A DNA stretch of 64,000 bases from Deltaproteobacteria bacterium (lineage in GTDB: Bacteria > Myxococcota_A > UBA9042 > PHBI01), in assembly GCA_011526585.1 (NCBI GenBank), contig WYBB01000094.1:1-64000 (forward strand), read 5' to 3'. Below the pieces are notes generated by a model. The model had not been told where the DNA came from, did not search any database, and was given only the letters and a program-made list of their open reading frames with translations. Below, piece by piece: positions 16,773 through 26,677 of this stretch (within the stretch, counting starts at the first letter, position 1; every line of letters starts with the position of its first letter). Position numbers and translations under genes: made by a program.

Positions 16773-17420
16773 TCAGCGCTCGTCGAGGAGGGCGATCTGC
16801 GCGAGCCGCCAGCGCCTGGCGTACTCCTCGCGGACCGAGGGGTCGAGCTCGTCGGCGAGCTCGAGGGGGAGCGACGCGTGCTTGATCAACTCCTGCACGT
16901 CGACCAGGTCTTTTTGGCGGTGCTCGGCGGAGAGGCCCGAGGCGAGCTTCAAGTTGATGACCCAGACGGTGGGCAAGAGGCGCTTGCCACCCACGAGCTC
17001 TGCGACGGACGGGTCGGGGAAGCGGATGGGCTTGGGCTTGCCATCGCCCGGAAACTCGCCGGACATGAGGAAGTCGATCGCGACGTTGTGCTCGGTGTTG
17101 CGCAGCCCCTTCGATCCGGGGAACCGCTCGACGTATCCGAGACCGAGGTGGCGGCGCTTGAACTCGGCGAGCCCCTCGGCGGTGATGAGGATGTCGACGT
17201 CGACGGTGACTCGGCGGTAGCCGTGCAGGTTGAGCGCCATGGCGCCGGCGATGGCGTACGGGATCCCGTCGCGCTCGAGATCGGCGCAGACGGCCTCCAG
17301 CGCGAGGTTGACCGGGGCTCGTTCCATGAAGAAGTCTCCTGCGTTGCGGACTCCTTCCTCGAAGCGCCGAGCCTGGGCTTCGGTCACGTGCAGGTACTGC
17401 GAGAGTTCGGGGTGCGCCAT
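16773..17420 (-). CDS. Nucleotidyltransferase-fold protein
   Basis: A 215-residue cytosolic protein with the polymerase-beta-like nucleotidyltransferase signature: YAIAGAMALNLHGYRRVTVDVDILI (residues about 55-79), where the two Asp residues of VDVD bind metal, and VAIDFLM farther on gives the third acidic residue. The end is helical. This pattern is shared by AbiEii-type toxins, minimal nucleotidyltransferases and tRNA or antibiotic-modifying enzymes. No partner antitoxin is adjacent, so a toxin-antitoxin role is not supported. It lies downstream of sahH beyond a strong hairpin and is probably transcribed on its own. Confidence 0.7.
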   Translation of the reverse strand: MAHPELSQYLHVTEAQARRFEEGVRNAGDFFMERAPVNLALEAVCADLERDGIPYAIAGAMALNLHGYRRVTVDVDILITAEGLAEFKRRHLGLGYVERFPGSKGLRNTEHNVAIDFLMSGEFPGDGKPKPIRFPDPSVAELVGGKRLLPTVWVINLKLASGLSAEHRQKDLVDVQELIKHASLPLELADELDPSVREEYARRWRLAQIALLDER

Positions 17421-17464
17421 GGTGAGCGGAGGATAGTGGCGCCGATCACGAGCGACAAGGATGG

Positions 17465-17495
17465 GGGTGCGCGGGGCCAGGAGCTCCGCGCACCC
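17465..17495 (-). terminator. Strong hairpin after sahH
   Basis: GGGTGCGCGG and CCGCGCACCC form a perfect 10-bp stem, extendable inward through a G-U and G-C pair, starting 12 bases after the sahH stop. A long T-run is absent. It probably ends sahH transcription. Confidence 0.65.
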
Positions 17496-17507
17496 ACCGG
17501 GCTTCGA

Positions 17508-19034
<1,527 letters not shown>

Positions 19035-19061
19035 GTCGAAGGCTCCCGGGGCGGCGGAACG

Positions 19062-19093
19062 GCGCATCCATTCGTAGATGCGCATGGACGAAT
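19062..19093 (-). promoter_or_regulatory. Interlocking inverted repeats before ahcY
   Basis: Between the regulator gene and ahcY, the coding strand reads two overlapping inverted repeats: GCGCATC/GATGCGC (19062-19068 with 19077-19083, 8-base loop) and ATTCGT/ACGAAT (19088-19093 with 19070-19075, 12-base gap). A TATATT box lies at 19091-19096 on the same strand. They suit an ArsR-type dimer operator overlapping the ahcY promoter, or two mutually exclusive RNA hairpins. No match to the known SAH riboswitch pattern was seen. Confidence 0.5.
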
Positions 19094-19099
19094 ATAAGC

Positions 19100-20113
19100 T
19101 CACTTCGAGCGGCGCAAGGTCCCGGTCGGTTTTTTTTGCGCGCTGGCTCTGGAGGCGGCCGCGAGCGGGGTCAGGGTCGCGACGAAGAGCGGCGGGCCCT
19201 GGGCGTCGGGGTCGGGCGCGAGCGGCACGAGGCGGGTGAGCGCGAGCGCGGCGTCGGCGGCGAGCGCGGCGAGGGTCTCGGGCGAAAAACCCTGGTGCAG
19301 GTGGCCGAAGGTGCGCCAGGCGGTCGTCTCGTGGGGCTGCATGTCGACGACGACGAGGCGGCCGGTGGGGCGGAGCAGGCGGCGCGCCTCGGCGAGCGCG
19401 GCGACCGGATCGGGCAGATGGTGCAGCACGAGCACGAGGAGCGCGAGATCGGCGCTGGCGTCGGCGAGCGGGACCTGCTCGAGCGGGGCCTCGATGAGCG
19501 TGACCTGATCGGCGGCGGGGGGCGTCGCGGCGGGGAGCTCGGCCAGGCGCTGGCGGGCGATGGCGAGCATGCTCGGCTCACGGTCGACGCCGATGACCTG
19601 GTCGACGAAGGGCGCGAGCTGCGCGATGAGGTGCCCGGTGCCGGCGCCGAGGTCGACGACGATGGCGTCGCGGGGGAGCAGCGCGGCGAGCGTCGGGGCG
19701 AGGAAGCGGCGGCCGAAGAGCTGGTCGCGCAGGGTGTCCCAGCCGGCGGCGACGCGCGAGAAGAAGGTCGAGGCGTCGGCGTGGCGCTCGGCGACGATGA
19801 GGGCCATGCGCTCGAGGTCGGCGGCGAGCTCGGGGGCGAGCGCGGGGTCCTGGCGCACGAGCTGCCAGAGGGCGTGGCGCGGGTCGGAGAGCGGGACGAG
19901 GCGCAGGTAGGCGGCGGTGCCGACGGTGCGGCGGGAGAGCCACTCGCCCTGGATGAGCGCCTTGAGCTGGCGTGAGATCGTCGGCTGCGGCAGGGCGAGG
20001 ATGCGCGCGAGCTCGCCGACGGAGAGCTCCTCGGCTTCGAGGAGGGCGACGAGGCGCACGCGCACCGGATCGGAGAGGAGCTCGAGATCGCGGGAGAGGG
20101 CGCGCGACGACAT
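19100..20113 (-). CDS. sahR: ArsR-family regulator fused to SAM methyltransferase (SahR-like)
   Basis: A 337-residue fusion. Residues about 1-85 are an ArsR winged helix ([37 protein letters not shown]). Residues about 140-320 are a class I methyltransferase ([46 protein letters not shown]). No metal-binding Cys pair is present, so it should not sense metals; the methyltransferase fold is likely the SAM/SAH sensor. Fusions like this next to ahcY are described as SahR, repressors of S-adenosylhomocysteine recycling in proteobacteria. The start is ATG 20113; GTG 20125, overlapping the upstream stop, is possible. Confidence 0.82.
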   Translation of the reverse strand: MSSRALSRDLELLSDPVRVRLVALLEAEELSVGELARILALPQPTISRQLKALIQGEWLSRRTVGTAAYLRLVPLSDPRHALWQLVRQDPALAPELAADLERMALIVAERHADASTFFSRVAAGWDTLRDQLFGRRFLAPTLAALLPRDAIVVDLGAGTGHLIAQLAPFVDQVIGVDREPSMLAIARQRLAELPAATPPAADQVTLIEAPLEQVPLADASADLALLVLVLHHLPDPVAALAEARRLLRPTGRLVVVDMQPHETTAWRTFGHLHQGFSPETLAALAADAALALTRLVPLAPDPDAQGPPLFVATLTPLAAASRASAQKKPTGTLRRSK

Positions 20114-20121
20114 CGGCGCGC

Positions 20122-20730
20122 TCACCAGTGCATGCGGATGAGGAAGGAGCGCGGGGCGTGCTCTTCGCCCTGGATGAGCGAGAGGTTGCGCTTGAGCGAG
20201 GCGAACATCGTCTTCATCGAGATCATGTTGGCGAAGCGCCAGGTCGGATCCTCGAAGACGTCGGCGTCGCGGAAGTCGAGCACGGCCTTGCCCGAGGAGA
20301 CGTCGGGCAGGCAGCGGCCGACGTCGCAGACCGAGCCGTGGTAGCTGCCGGCCATGCGCAGGACCAGGCCGGGGCCGGTCATGCGGCCGGCGAGCACGAG
20401 GGCTTTTTCGGCGGTGCCGGTCGACTCCTCGAAGACCGACTCGAAGGCGAGCGCGTCGCCGGCGAGGAGCTCGTCGACGACGAAGCGCACGAGGCGGATC
20501 TGGAGCGAGACCGGGTACCAGTGCTTCTTGGTGGGCTGGTCGGGGAGCTCGGTCGCGTCGAGGCCGAGGTGGGCGCGCACGCGGTCGGCGGAGCCCTGGC
20601 CGAAGCGCTGGTCGACGTGCGCACCCCAGGCGCGGAGCGCGTTGCCGCGCACCCGGCCGGGCAGGGCGAGGGTGCGCTCGAGCGGCCAGGGCGGCTCGTT
20701 GGCGATCTCGGCGAGGGTCCAGGTGCGCAT
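20122..20730 (-). CDS. Uncharacterised myxobacterial-type protein
   Basis: A 202-residue soluble protein without signal peptide. The first half is helical with Trp/Pro-rich start and a segment LGLDATELPDQPTKKHWYP. The second half has GSYHGSVCDVG and ends in beta strands (SFLIRMHW). The overall layout is reminiscent of myxobacteria-restricted families such as TIGR02265/DUF2378 but the match is not certain. It abuts the ArsR-methyltransferase gene (8 bases or a GTGA overlap) and so is co-transcribed with the methyl-cycle genes. No function assigned. Confidence 0.55.
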   Translation of the reverse strand: MRTWTLAEIANEPPWPLERTLALPGRVRGNALRAWGAHVDQRFGQGSADRVRAHLGLDATELPDQPTKKHWYPVSLQIRLVRFVVDELLAGDALAFESVFEESTGTAEKALVLAGRMTGPGLVLRMAGSYHGSVCDVGRCLPDVSSGKAVLDFRDADVFEDPTWRFANMISMKTMFASLKRNLSLIQGEEHAPRSFLIRMHW

Positions 20731-20776
20731 CGGGGCGTGCGCATAGCATCACGCGGCCGGCGGGGGAACCCCGTTG

Positions 20777-22507
20777 TCAGTCCGCGCGGGCGCGGGCGCG
20801 GGCGATGAGAGCGAGCGCGAGGAGGAGCGAGGCGATGGAGGACAACGGCGAGGTCGAGGCGCAGCCGGAGTCGGAGCTGCCGGAGACCGGGGGGGTGACG
20901 AGGTCGACCGGGAAGACCTGGAAGGCGTTGGGCAGGGTGGCGATGCGCTCGTCGGGGTTGACGACGATGACCGCGTAGTTGCCGACGCCGAGCGGGGGCG
21001 CGGTCGCGGTGATGAGGCCGTCGCCGGTGACCGCCTCGTCGCTGCAGTCGCTGGCGCCGATCTTGACCTGGGCGCCGGCGGAAAAGCCGGTGCCGGTGAT
21101 CGAGATGGCGGTCGGCTGCAGGGCGAAGGCCTGGTTGGGCGAGACGGTGGTGATGGTCAGCGCCGGTGGTGGGGTCGTGCAGCGGCCGGCGTCGCAGGTG
21201 TCGCCGGCGGCGCAGGTGCCGCAGGAGCCGCCGCAGCCGTCGTCGCCGCACTCGGCGCCGTCGCAGGCCGGGGCGCAGGGGGCGGCGCAGACGCCGTCGT
21301 CGCAGGTGTGATCGGCGGGGCAGGTGCCGCAGGTGCCGCCACAGCCGTCGGGGCCGCACGCTCGGCCGTCGCAGCTCGGGGCGCAGGCGGCTTCGCAGCG
21401 GCCGGCGGTGCAGGTGAGGCCGTCGCTGCAGGAGCCGCAGGAGCCGCCGCAGCCGTCGGGGCCGCAGGTGTTCTGGGAGCAATCGGGGGTGCAGTCGTCG
21501 TGGCAGAAGTAGTCGTCGCCGCAGATCTGGTCGGCGCCGCAAGAGCCGCAGGAGCCGCCGCAGCCGTCGTCGCCGCACTGGCGCGAGAGGCAGTTCGGCT
21601 GGCAGGTCACGCAGGCGCCGGCGACGCAGAAGCGGTCGGCGGGGCAGGTGCCGCAGAGGCCGCCGCAGCCGTCGTCGCCGCAGGCGAGGCCGTCGCAGGC
21701 GGGCACGCAGGGGGCGGAGGCGACGTCGGCGCGAAGCCGCATGATCACGTCGCCGTCGATGGTGAAGCCGGTGTCGGTGGCGGGGATGTTCTCCATGTAG
21801 GACCAGGCCATGGCGCCGCTGCAGGTGCCGAGCGGGGTGACGTGGTGGATGACGTTGGCCTGCTTGACGATGCCGGAGTCGTGCACGGTGCCGACGTTCT
21901 GGCAGCCGCAGATGAGGCCTTCGACCTGGAAGCAGGAGAGCGTGCCCCACTCGGAGGCGAGCGAAGCGGCGGGGTCGTCGAAGCGGATGACGAGCCAGAT
22001 GTTGCCGCCGGTGAGCACGGGTGGGCGGTTGTCCTCGGAGCTGAGGTCGAACTCGACCGAGATCCCGGTGTTGCCCTGGAGCGGCAGGCCGAACTCCTGG
22101 GTGACGGGGTTGAAGAGGTCGGCGGTCGAGATGGCGAAGATCGGCGAGGAGGCGGGGTCGGGGGTCTTGGACTCGGAGTTGTAGATCTCGATGGTGGCGT
22201 TTGCGGTGAGCGTGCCGGAGGCGTAGGGCGGGGCGGCGAGGATGATGTCGAAGCCCTTGATCTGCAAGGGGAACATCTCGGGTGCCGGGCGGTAGATCTG
22301 GCCGAAGGCCTCGCCGCGCACGAAGCCGGGTTGGGTGTAGAACTGGCCGCCGTCGATGATGGAGGCGGCCTGGGAGAGGCCCTCGGGGAACTCGTCGTAC
22401 TTGAAGACCCAGGGCTCGGCGTGCGCGGGGGAGGGCGCGAGGGCGAGCGAGAGGGCGAGCGCGAGCGGCGCGAAGGCGGAGCGGGCGGCGAGTGGGGTGC
22501 GGGGCAT
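20777..22507 (-). CDS. Secreted Cys-repeat/IPT surface protein with MYXO-CTERM-like tail
   Basis: A 576-residue exported protein. Residues 1-30 are a signal peptide (cleavage near AHA-EP). Residues about 31-265 are a beta-rich domain of unknown family. Five Cys-rich repeats of about 36 residues follow (267-445), each with the core CG.DGCGG.CG.C. An IPT/TIG domain covers about 450-533 (SPNQAFALQPTAISITGTGF). The end is Ser/Gly, Cys549, a hydrophobic helix, then ARARAR, as in MYXO-CTERM sorting signals that anchor proteins at the surface. ATG 22507 has GAGG before it; a TATAGT box (22536-22541, minus strand) is a possible -10. Likely an adhesin or matrix protein. Confidence 0.82.
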   Translation of the reverse strand: MPRTPLAARSAFAPLALALSLALAPSPAHAEPWVFKYDEFPEGLSQAASIIDGGQFYTQPGFVRGEAFGQIYRPAPEMFPLQIKGFDIILAAPPYASGTLTANATIEIYNSESKTPDPASSPIFAISTADLFNPVTQEFGLPLQGNTGISVEFDLSSEDNRPPVLTGGNIWLVIRFDDPAASLASEWGTLSCFQVEGLICGCQNVGTVHDSGIVKQANVIHHVTPLGTCSGAMAWSYMENIPATDTGFTIDGDVIMRLRADVASAPCVPACDGLACGDDGCGGLCGTCPADRFCVAGACVTCQPNCLSRQCGDDGCGGSCGSCGADQICGDDYFCHDDCTPDCSQNTCGPDGCGGSCGSCSDGLTCTAGRCEAACAPSCDGRACGPDGCGGTCGTCPADHTCDDGVCAAPCAPACDGAECGDDGCGGSCGTCAAGDTCDAGRCTTPPPALTITTVSPNQAFALQPTAISITGTGFSAGAQVKIGASDCSDEAVTGDGLITATAPPLGVGNYAVIVVNPDERIATLPNAFQVFPVDLVTPPVSGSSDSGCASTSPLSSIASLLLALALIARARARAD

Positions 22508-22593
22508 GCGGGCCTCGGGGTGTCGGGCGGGCGACACTATATAGAAGGAGCGGGTCGATGCGAGCCCGATCGCTAGCAGCGTTCGGGTCGGGA

Positions 22594-24357
22594 TCAGGGG
22601 CGCAGCGTGTCCCGGGCGTCGTGGGTGAGCCAGAGGAGCGAGATCCAGAGGCCGAGGCCGACCAGCGCGGTGGTGAGGCCGAGCGGGATGGAGAGCCACT
22701 GCAGGTCCGAGGCGGGCAGGTCGCCGACGATGGCGGTGCCGGCGGCGAGCGCGCTGAGGAGCGAGAGCAGGGTGAGCGCGGTGCGGGCGCGGGGGCGCAG
22801 GCGGGGAGCGCGGAGGTGGTCGCCGAGGCGGGCGACGATGACGAGGAAGGCGGCGACGGCGGCGACGGCGACGGCGGTGTCGGCGATGAGGAGCGCCGGG
22901 TGCACGGTCGGGGCGGCGAGGCGTGAGGCGGCGAGCGCGAGGTCGAGCGTGAGGAGGAGCGCGGTGAGCGCGAAGGTGACGAGGGTGGGGCGGGCGAGCA
23001 CGGCGAGCGGGGCGGGGCGCATGAGGAGGAGGCCGCGCACGAAGAGGGCGCTCGAGGCGATGAGCGCGAGGTCGAAGACGAGCACGGCGATGGCGAAGTC
23101 GGCGAGCGGGCTGGCGGCGAGGAGCAGGCCGAAGACGGTGACGACGGCGCGGGCGACGAAGGCGGCAAAGCACCAGCGAAGACCCTGGTGAAGACCGGTC
23201 AGCGCGGTCGGGAGGAGGAGGACCGGGGCGAGATGCTCGTCGGGCGGGGCGGGGGAGGCGGAGGGGGCGTCGTCCGGGGCGGGGCGCGGGGTGGAGCGGC
23301 TCTTGGGGACGAGCGGTTGGATGACGGCGGGCGGGGGCTCGGTGGGTGGGGGCGGGAGCGGGAGCGAGGGGCGGGGCTCGATGCCGAGCTCGCGCAGGGT
23401 GCGGGCGAGGTGGGCGGCGTCCTCGGCGGCTTCGTCGGGGGGAGGGGTGTCGGCGGCGGCGGGGTCGAGGTCGCCGACGCGCGAGCCCTCGCCGCGGAGG
23501 GTGCCGTCGAAGAGGCGGCGGATGAGGGTGCGCGAGATGGTGTCGGCGTGGTGGGCGACGAGGCTCGGGGCGAGCTCGTGCAGGGCGCCGGCAGCGGCGA
23601 TGGCGCTGACGAGGAGCGCGCCGGTCAGCGCGACGGCGGGCAGGGTGAAGGGGCTCGGGGTGCGCTCGAAGAGCACGGTGGCGGCGAGCGCGACGAGGGC
23701 GAGCACGACCCACAGGGCGACGTCCCAGCGCATGAGGCGGGTGGCGACCATGGCGGGGGGAAGGGCGAAGGCCAGGAGCGGCGGGAGCCAGGGGGTCGGG
23801 GACAGCGCCGGGTCGATGGCGGAAAAGGCGATCGGCAGAGCAATGAGAATGGGCAGGGTCGTCCAGGTGAGGTGGCGGGCGACGAGGGGTTGGGATTCGC
23901 GCGCGGCGATGGTGCGGGCGACGAGGAGGGCGAGACATGCGCCGGCGACGAAGGTGACGGCGCGCAGGATCTGGAGGAGCGCGTCCCAGGTGGAGTCGTC
24001 GAGGTCGGTCGGGACGAGGGCGAAGAGCGGAGCGAGGGCGAGGGCGGCGGAGAGCGAAAAGGCGATGACGGCGCCGAGCGCGAAGGGGTGAACGGCGAGG
24101 GCGCGCGACAGCGGCAGGAGGCGGGTGGCGGCGAGGGCGGCGAGGGTGGCGTAGGCGGCGCGGGTGACGGCGGCGAGGTGGCCGAGCACGGCGGGGGTGG
24201 GGTCGGGGTCGGCGACGGCGCGGGTGAAGGCGGCGACGATCTCGACGAGGGCGACGAAGACGAAGACGCGGCCGAGCGTGATGGCGGCGCGGTGAGCGAG
24301 GTGGCGCGCGAGCTCGCGGGGGGAGGGGGGCGTGGGCGCGGTGGGCGCGGTGCTCAT
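22594..24357 (-). CDS. Large polytopic membrane protein
   Basis: A 587-residue membrane protein. Residues about 20-270 hold roughly six or seven hydrophobic helices, then a long Pro/Glu-rich cytosolic linker at about 300-390 (many PPP and PAPD runs), then another five or six helices to the end. The two membrane halves joined by a flexible linker may be an old fusion. I see no catalytic or transporter motif. It starts 16 bases after the DUF1707-type gene and is co-transcribed with it. Start ATG 24357 chosen because upstream in-frame codons overlap that gene. Confidence 0.65.
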   Translation of the reverse strand: MSTAPTAPTPPSPRELARHLAHRAAITLGRVFVFVALVEIVAAFTRAVADPDPTPAVLGHLAAVTRAAYATLAALAATRLLPLSRALAVHPFALGAVIAFSLSAALALAPLFALVPTDLDDSTWDALLQILRAVTFVAGACLALLVARTIAARESQPLVARHLTWTTLPILIALPIAFSAIDPALSPTPWLPPLLAFALPPAMVATRLMRWDVALWVVLALVALAATVLFERTPSPFTLPAVALTGALLVSAIAAAGALHELAPSLVAHHADTISRTLIRRLFDGTLRGEGSRVGDLDPAAADTPPPDEAAEDAAHLARTLRELGIEPRPSLPLPPPPTEPPPAVIQPLVPKSRSTPRPAPDDAPSASPAPPDEHLAPVLLLPTALTGLHQGLRWCFAAFVARAVVTVFGLLLAASPLADFAIAVLVFDLALIASSALFVRGLLLMRPAPLAVLARPTLVTFALTALLLTLDLALAASRLAAPTVHPALLIADTAVAVAAVAAFLVIVARLGDHLRAPRLRPRARTALTLLSLLSALAAGTAIVGDLPASDLQWLSIPLGLTTALVGLGLWISLLWLTHDARDTLRP

Positions 24358-24373
24358 CGGGGGCGGCGGGCCT

Positions 24374-25030
24374 TCAGGCGCGGTGCGGCAGCGCGCGGGA
24401 CTTGTCGCGCTGGCGGCGGCTGATGACCTCGACGGAGGCGAAGACCGCCTTGCCGATGACGTGCAGGACGGGCGCATCGGGGGAGGCGGCGGCGAGGTCG
24501 TTGTGGCCGGACGCCTCGAAGGAGCCGAAGACGCCGGCGCCGCCGAGCTCGACGCGGACGTGAGGCGGGACCTTGATCTCGATGCTGCCGAAGACCGAGC
24601 GGCAGTGGATGGTGGTGACGCCGGGGGCGAAGGTGGCTTCGCGCAGATCGATGACGACGCTGCCGAAGACGGCGCGGGCGTGCATCGTGGGCGGCTGGAG
24701 GCGGCGTCCCCTGCGGGTGACGCTCGAGAAGATGGCGCTGAGCCTGGGGGTCTCGGGGCCGAGCGCGGTGGTGGGGAGCGGGGAGGCGGCGACGGGCGGG
24801 AGCAGGGCGGGTGCGGGCGCGGGCAGGTCGCGCGTGAGCACGGCGAGCTCGTCGAGGGTGCGCGCCTTCATCGCGAGCTCGAGGCGCTCGTCGAGCATGT
24901 CGAGGTCGAAGGCGTCGTCGTCGGAGGCGGCGGCGGCGTCCTGGAGGCGCGCGATGGCGGCCTCGCGCGCGGCGGCGAGGCCAGGCACGACGGGGCGGGG
25001 CAGGCGCGATGGGTCGATCGGGTCCGACAT
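24374..25030 (-). CDS. DUF1707 / LiaF-like C-terminal domain protein
   Basis: A 218-residue cytosolic-type protein. Residues about 20-70 match the DUF1707 pattern (SHOCT-like helices: AREAAIARLQDA ... [28 protein letters not shown]). Residues about 95-200 match the LiaF-type C-terminal beta-helix seen in cell-wall antibiotic-response proteins: repeats VFGSVVIDLREA, VFGSIEIKVPP, VFGSFEASG, VFASVEVI. Such proteins tune envelope-stress responses, but no two-component partner is adjacent. It precedes a large membrane protein in the same operon. Confidence 0.78.
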   Translation of the reverse strand: MSDPIDPSRLPRPVVPGLAAAREAAIARLQDAAAASDDDAFDLDMLDERLELAMKARTLDELAVLTRDLPAPAPALLPPVAASPLPTTALGPETPRLSAIFSSVTRRGRRLQPPTMHARAVFGSVVIDLREATFAPGVTTIHCRSVFGSIEIKVPPHVRVELGGAGVFGSFEASGHNDLAAASPDAPVLHVIGKAVFASVEVISRRQRDKSRALPHRA

Positions 25031-25106
25031 CGCGGAGGAGCTTAGCAGGAAGCGGTGGCACGCGCACCGCTTCGTCGCGGCGTCGCGCGGGACGGGGCGG
25101 GCGCGA

Positions 25107-25826
25107 TCAGAGGAGCGGTCCCTGTTCGGGCGTGGCCGGGAGCGGGTCGATGAGCTCGGGGCCGTCGCTCCTGACGGAGTTGACCGCCTTGGAGACCGGG
25201 TGCGAGGCGAGGGGGCCGCGGTAGGGTTGGCAGAGCTCGAGCAGGGTTGCCTCGGGTGTGGTCGGGGTGAGCCAGAGGTCCTGGGCGGCGGCGGGGAGGA
25301 TCACCGGCATGCGATCGTGCACGAAGGCGGTGGCGGGGCTGGCGTCGGTCGTGAGGATGGCGAAGGTCTTGCGGGTCTCGCCGGTCTGGCGGTCCTTCCA
25401 GCGGGACCAGATGCCGGCCATGAGCAGCGGGGTGTCGTCGGAGGCGAAGAACCAGTAGGGCTGGGGCTTCTTGTCGTCGCCGGTGGCGAGCGCGGGGGCG
25501 TGGCGCCATTCGTACCAGCCGCTGGCGGGCACGAGCAGGCGGCGCGCGGCGAAGGATTCCTTGAAGGCGGGCTTGGTGGCGACGGTGTCGGCGCGCGCGT
25601 TGATCATGCGCGCGCCGATGCGTGGGTCGGCGGCCCAGAAGGGCACGAGGCCCCAGCGGAAGAGGTCGAGGCGGGGGGCGCCGGTGTCGTCGCGCAGGAG
25701 CACGGGCGCGGGATCGGTGGGGGCGATGTTGAAGTCGGGGCCCCACTCGTGTTCGTCGACGGGCTCGGCGCGCAGGAGGCGCGCGAGAGTGGAGAAGGAG
25801 GTCTTGAGGCCGAAGCGTCCGCACAT
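25107..25826 (-). CDS. SRAP / HMCES-like SOS-response-associated peptidase
   Basis: A 239-residue protein of the SRAP family (YedK in E. coli, HMCES in animals), which crosslinks its N-terminal Cys to abasic sites in single-stranded DNA and protects them. The start MCGRFG puts the essential Cys at position 2 after Met removal. Other marks are NIAPT, RWGLVPFWA, NARADT (catalytic Asn), CLVPASGWYEW-like LLVPASGWYEW (Glu) and HDRMPVIL (His). The start ATG 25826 is forced by the need for Cys2. It is divergent from the Gre-like gene across about 76 bases, and no SOS box was evident. Confidence 0.93.
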   Translation of the reverse strand: MCGRFGLKTSFSTLARLLRAEPVDEHEWGPDFNIAPTDPAPVLLRDDTGAPRLDLFRWGLVPFWAADPRIGARMINARADTVATKPAFKESFAARRLLVPASGWYEWRHAPALATGDDKKPQPYWFFASDDTPLLMAGIWSRWKDRQTGETRKTFAILTTDASPATAFVHDRMPVILPAAAQDLWLTPTTPEATLLELCQPYRGPLASHPVSKAVNSVRSDGPELIDPLPATPEQGPLL

Positions 25827-25902
25827 GATGCGGGAGCATGCCAGGGCGCGGGTGGGTGGGCCAGATGTGGCGGGATTTCTGGCGCGTGGGCGAGGCACGA
25901 AT

Positions 25903-26409
25903 ATGCTTGGCGACATGGACAAGCAGGCGCTGGTGGCACAGTTGATCGAGCGGATCCGGGCGAGCCTGGGCGTGGCGGAGCGCGAGCGCATCGCGGCGGC
26001 CGAGGCGGCTCGAGACGGGGAAGAGGACAAGGTGCGGCGCGAGGACGCGCGCATGATGCTCGAGTACTCGGCGCTGGCGCACGGTCAGGAGAAGCGGGCG
26101 CGCGAGAGCCTGGCGGCGCTCTCGCAGCTCGAGTCGTTCCGGCCCCAGCCGATCCCGCGCGGTGGTGCGATCGACCTCGGCGCGCTCATCGAGATCGAGG
26201 ACGAGGACAGCGGCGAGGGGCGCACGCTCTTCATCGCGCCCGTCGGGGCGGGGATCGAGCTCACCGGGCCGGACGGCGACGGGTTCCTGTCGGTGGTGAC
26301 GCCGAGCTCGCCGATCGGTCGCGCCGCGCGCGGGCGCCGGCTGGGCGACTCGATAGACGTCACCGTCGAAGGCGCGACCCGCACCTGGGAGATCACCTGG
26401 GTCGCTTGA
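25903..26409 (+). CDS. GreA/GreB C-terminal-domain-like protein
   Basis: A 168-residue protein. A helical N-terminal half rich in Arg/Glu/Ala (coiled-coil-like: RERIAAAEAARDGEEDKVRRE) precedes a FKBP-like Gre domain with IDLGALIEIEDED, TLFIAPVGAG, VVTPSSPIGRAARGRRLGD and a last strand WEITWV. This is the C-terminal domain that binds RNA polymerase in GreA/GreB; the N-terminal helices could reach into the secondary channel. It is thus a possible transcript-cleavage or inhibitory Gre homologue. ATG 25903 has GAGG seven bases before it; ATG 25915 would drop four residues and lacks a ribosome site. Confidence 0.7.
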   Translation: MLGDMDKQALVAQLIERIRASLGVAERERIAAAEAARDGEEDKVRREDARMMLEYSALAHGQEKRARESLAALSQLESFRPQPIPRGGAIDLGALIEIEDEDSGEGRTLFIAPVGAGIELTGPDGDGFLSVVTPSSPIGRAARGRRLGDSIDVTVEGATRTWEITWVA

Positions 26410-26584
26410 GTGCCGCTCGAGCGCCGTGGGCGAGTGCGTGCACGATCTTGATCGCTTCTTGATGCTGCGAAAGACGCTCTTGACGTCGCCATGAGGCGAT
26501 CGAGTGCATCTTCTTACTCCAGCCGGGCGACGCCCCCGCACGCGTGATGTGCGGAATCGCACGCGCCGGCGGAGGTGAAGCGCG

Positions 26585-26677
26585 ATGTCCTTCTTCCTGG
26601 TCCTCGGCGGGATCGTCGCGGGCGCGATCTTCCTCTACCTGATCTTCGCGCTCCTCTACCCCGAGAGGCCGCAATGA
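26585..26677 (+). CDS. kdpF: K+-transporting ATPase small subunit KdpF
   Basis: A 30-residue single-helix membrane protein: MSFFLVLGG, a hydrophobic run (IVAGAIFLYLIFALLY) and PERPQ at the end, the usual KdpF pattern. It stabilises the KdpFABC potassium pump. GGAGGTG lies seven bases before ATG 26585, and its stop overlaps the kdpA start (ATGA). Confidence 0.9.
   Translation: MSFFLVLGGIVAGAIFLYLIFALLYPERPQ

Noticed and set aside
16773..17420. AbiEii-type toxin of a toxin-antitoxin pair
   Set aside because: The fold fits, but no antitoxin gene is adjacent and downstream and upstream genes are unrelated.
19035..19103. Longer ahcY start at GTG 19103 overlapping the upstream stop
   Set aside because: It would add residues unlike the family and bury the promoter and operator; ATG 19034 has a ribosome site.
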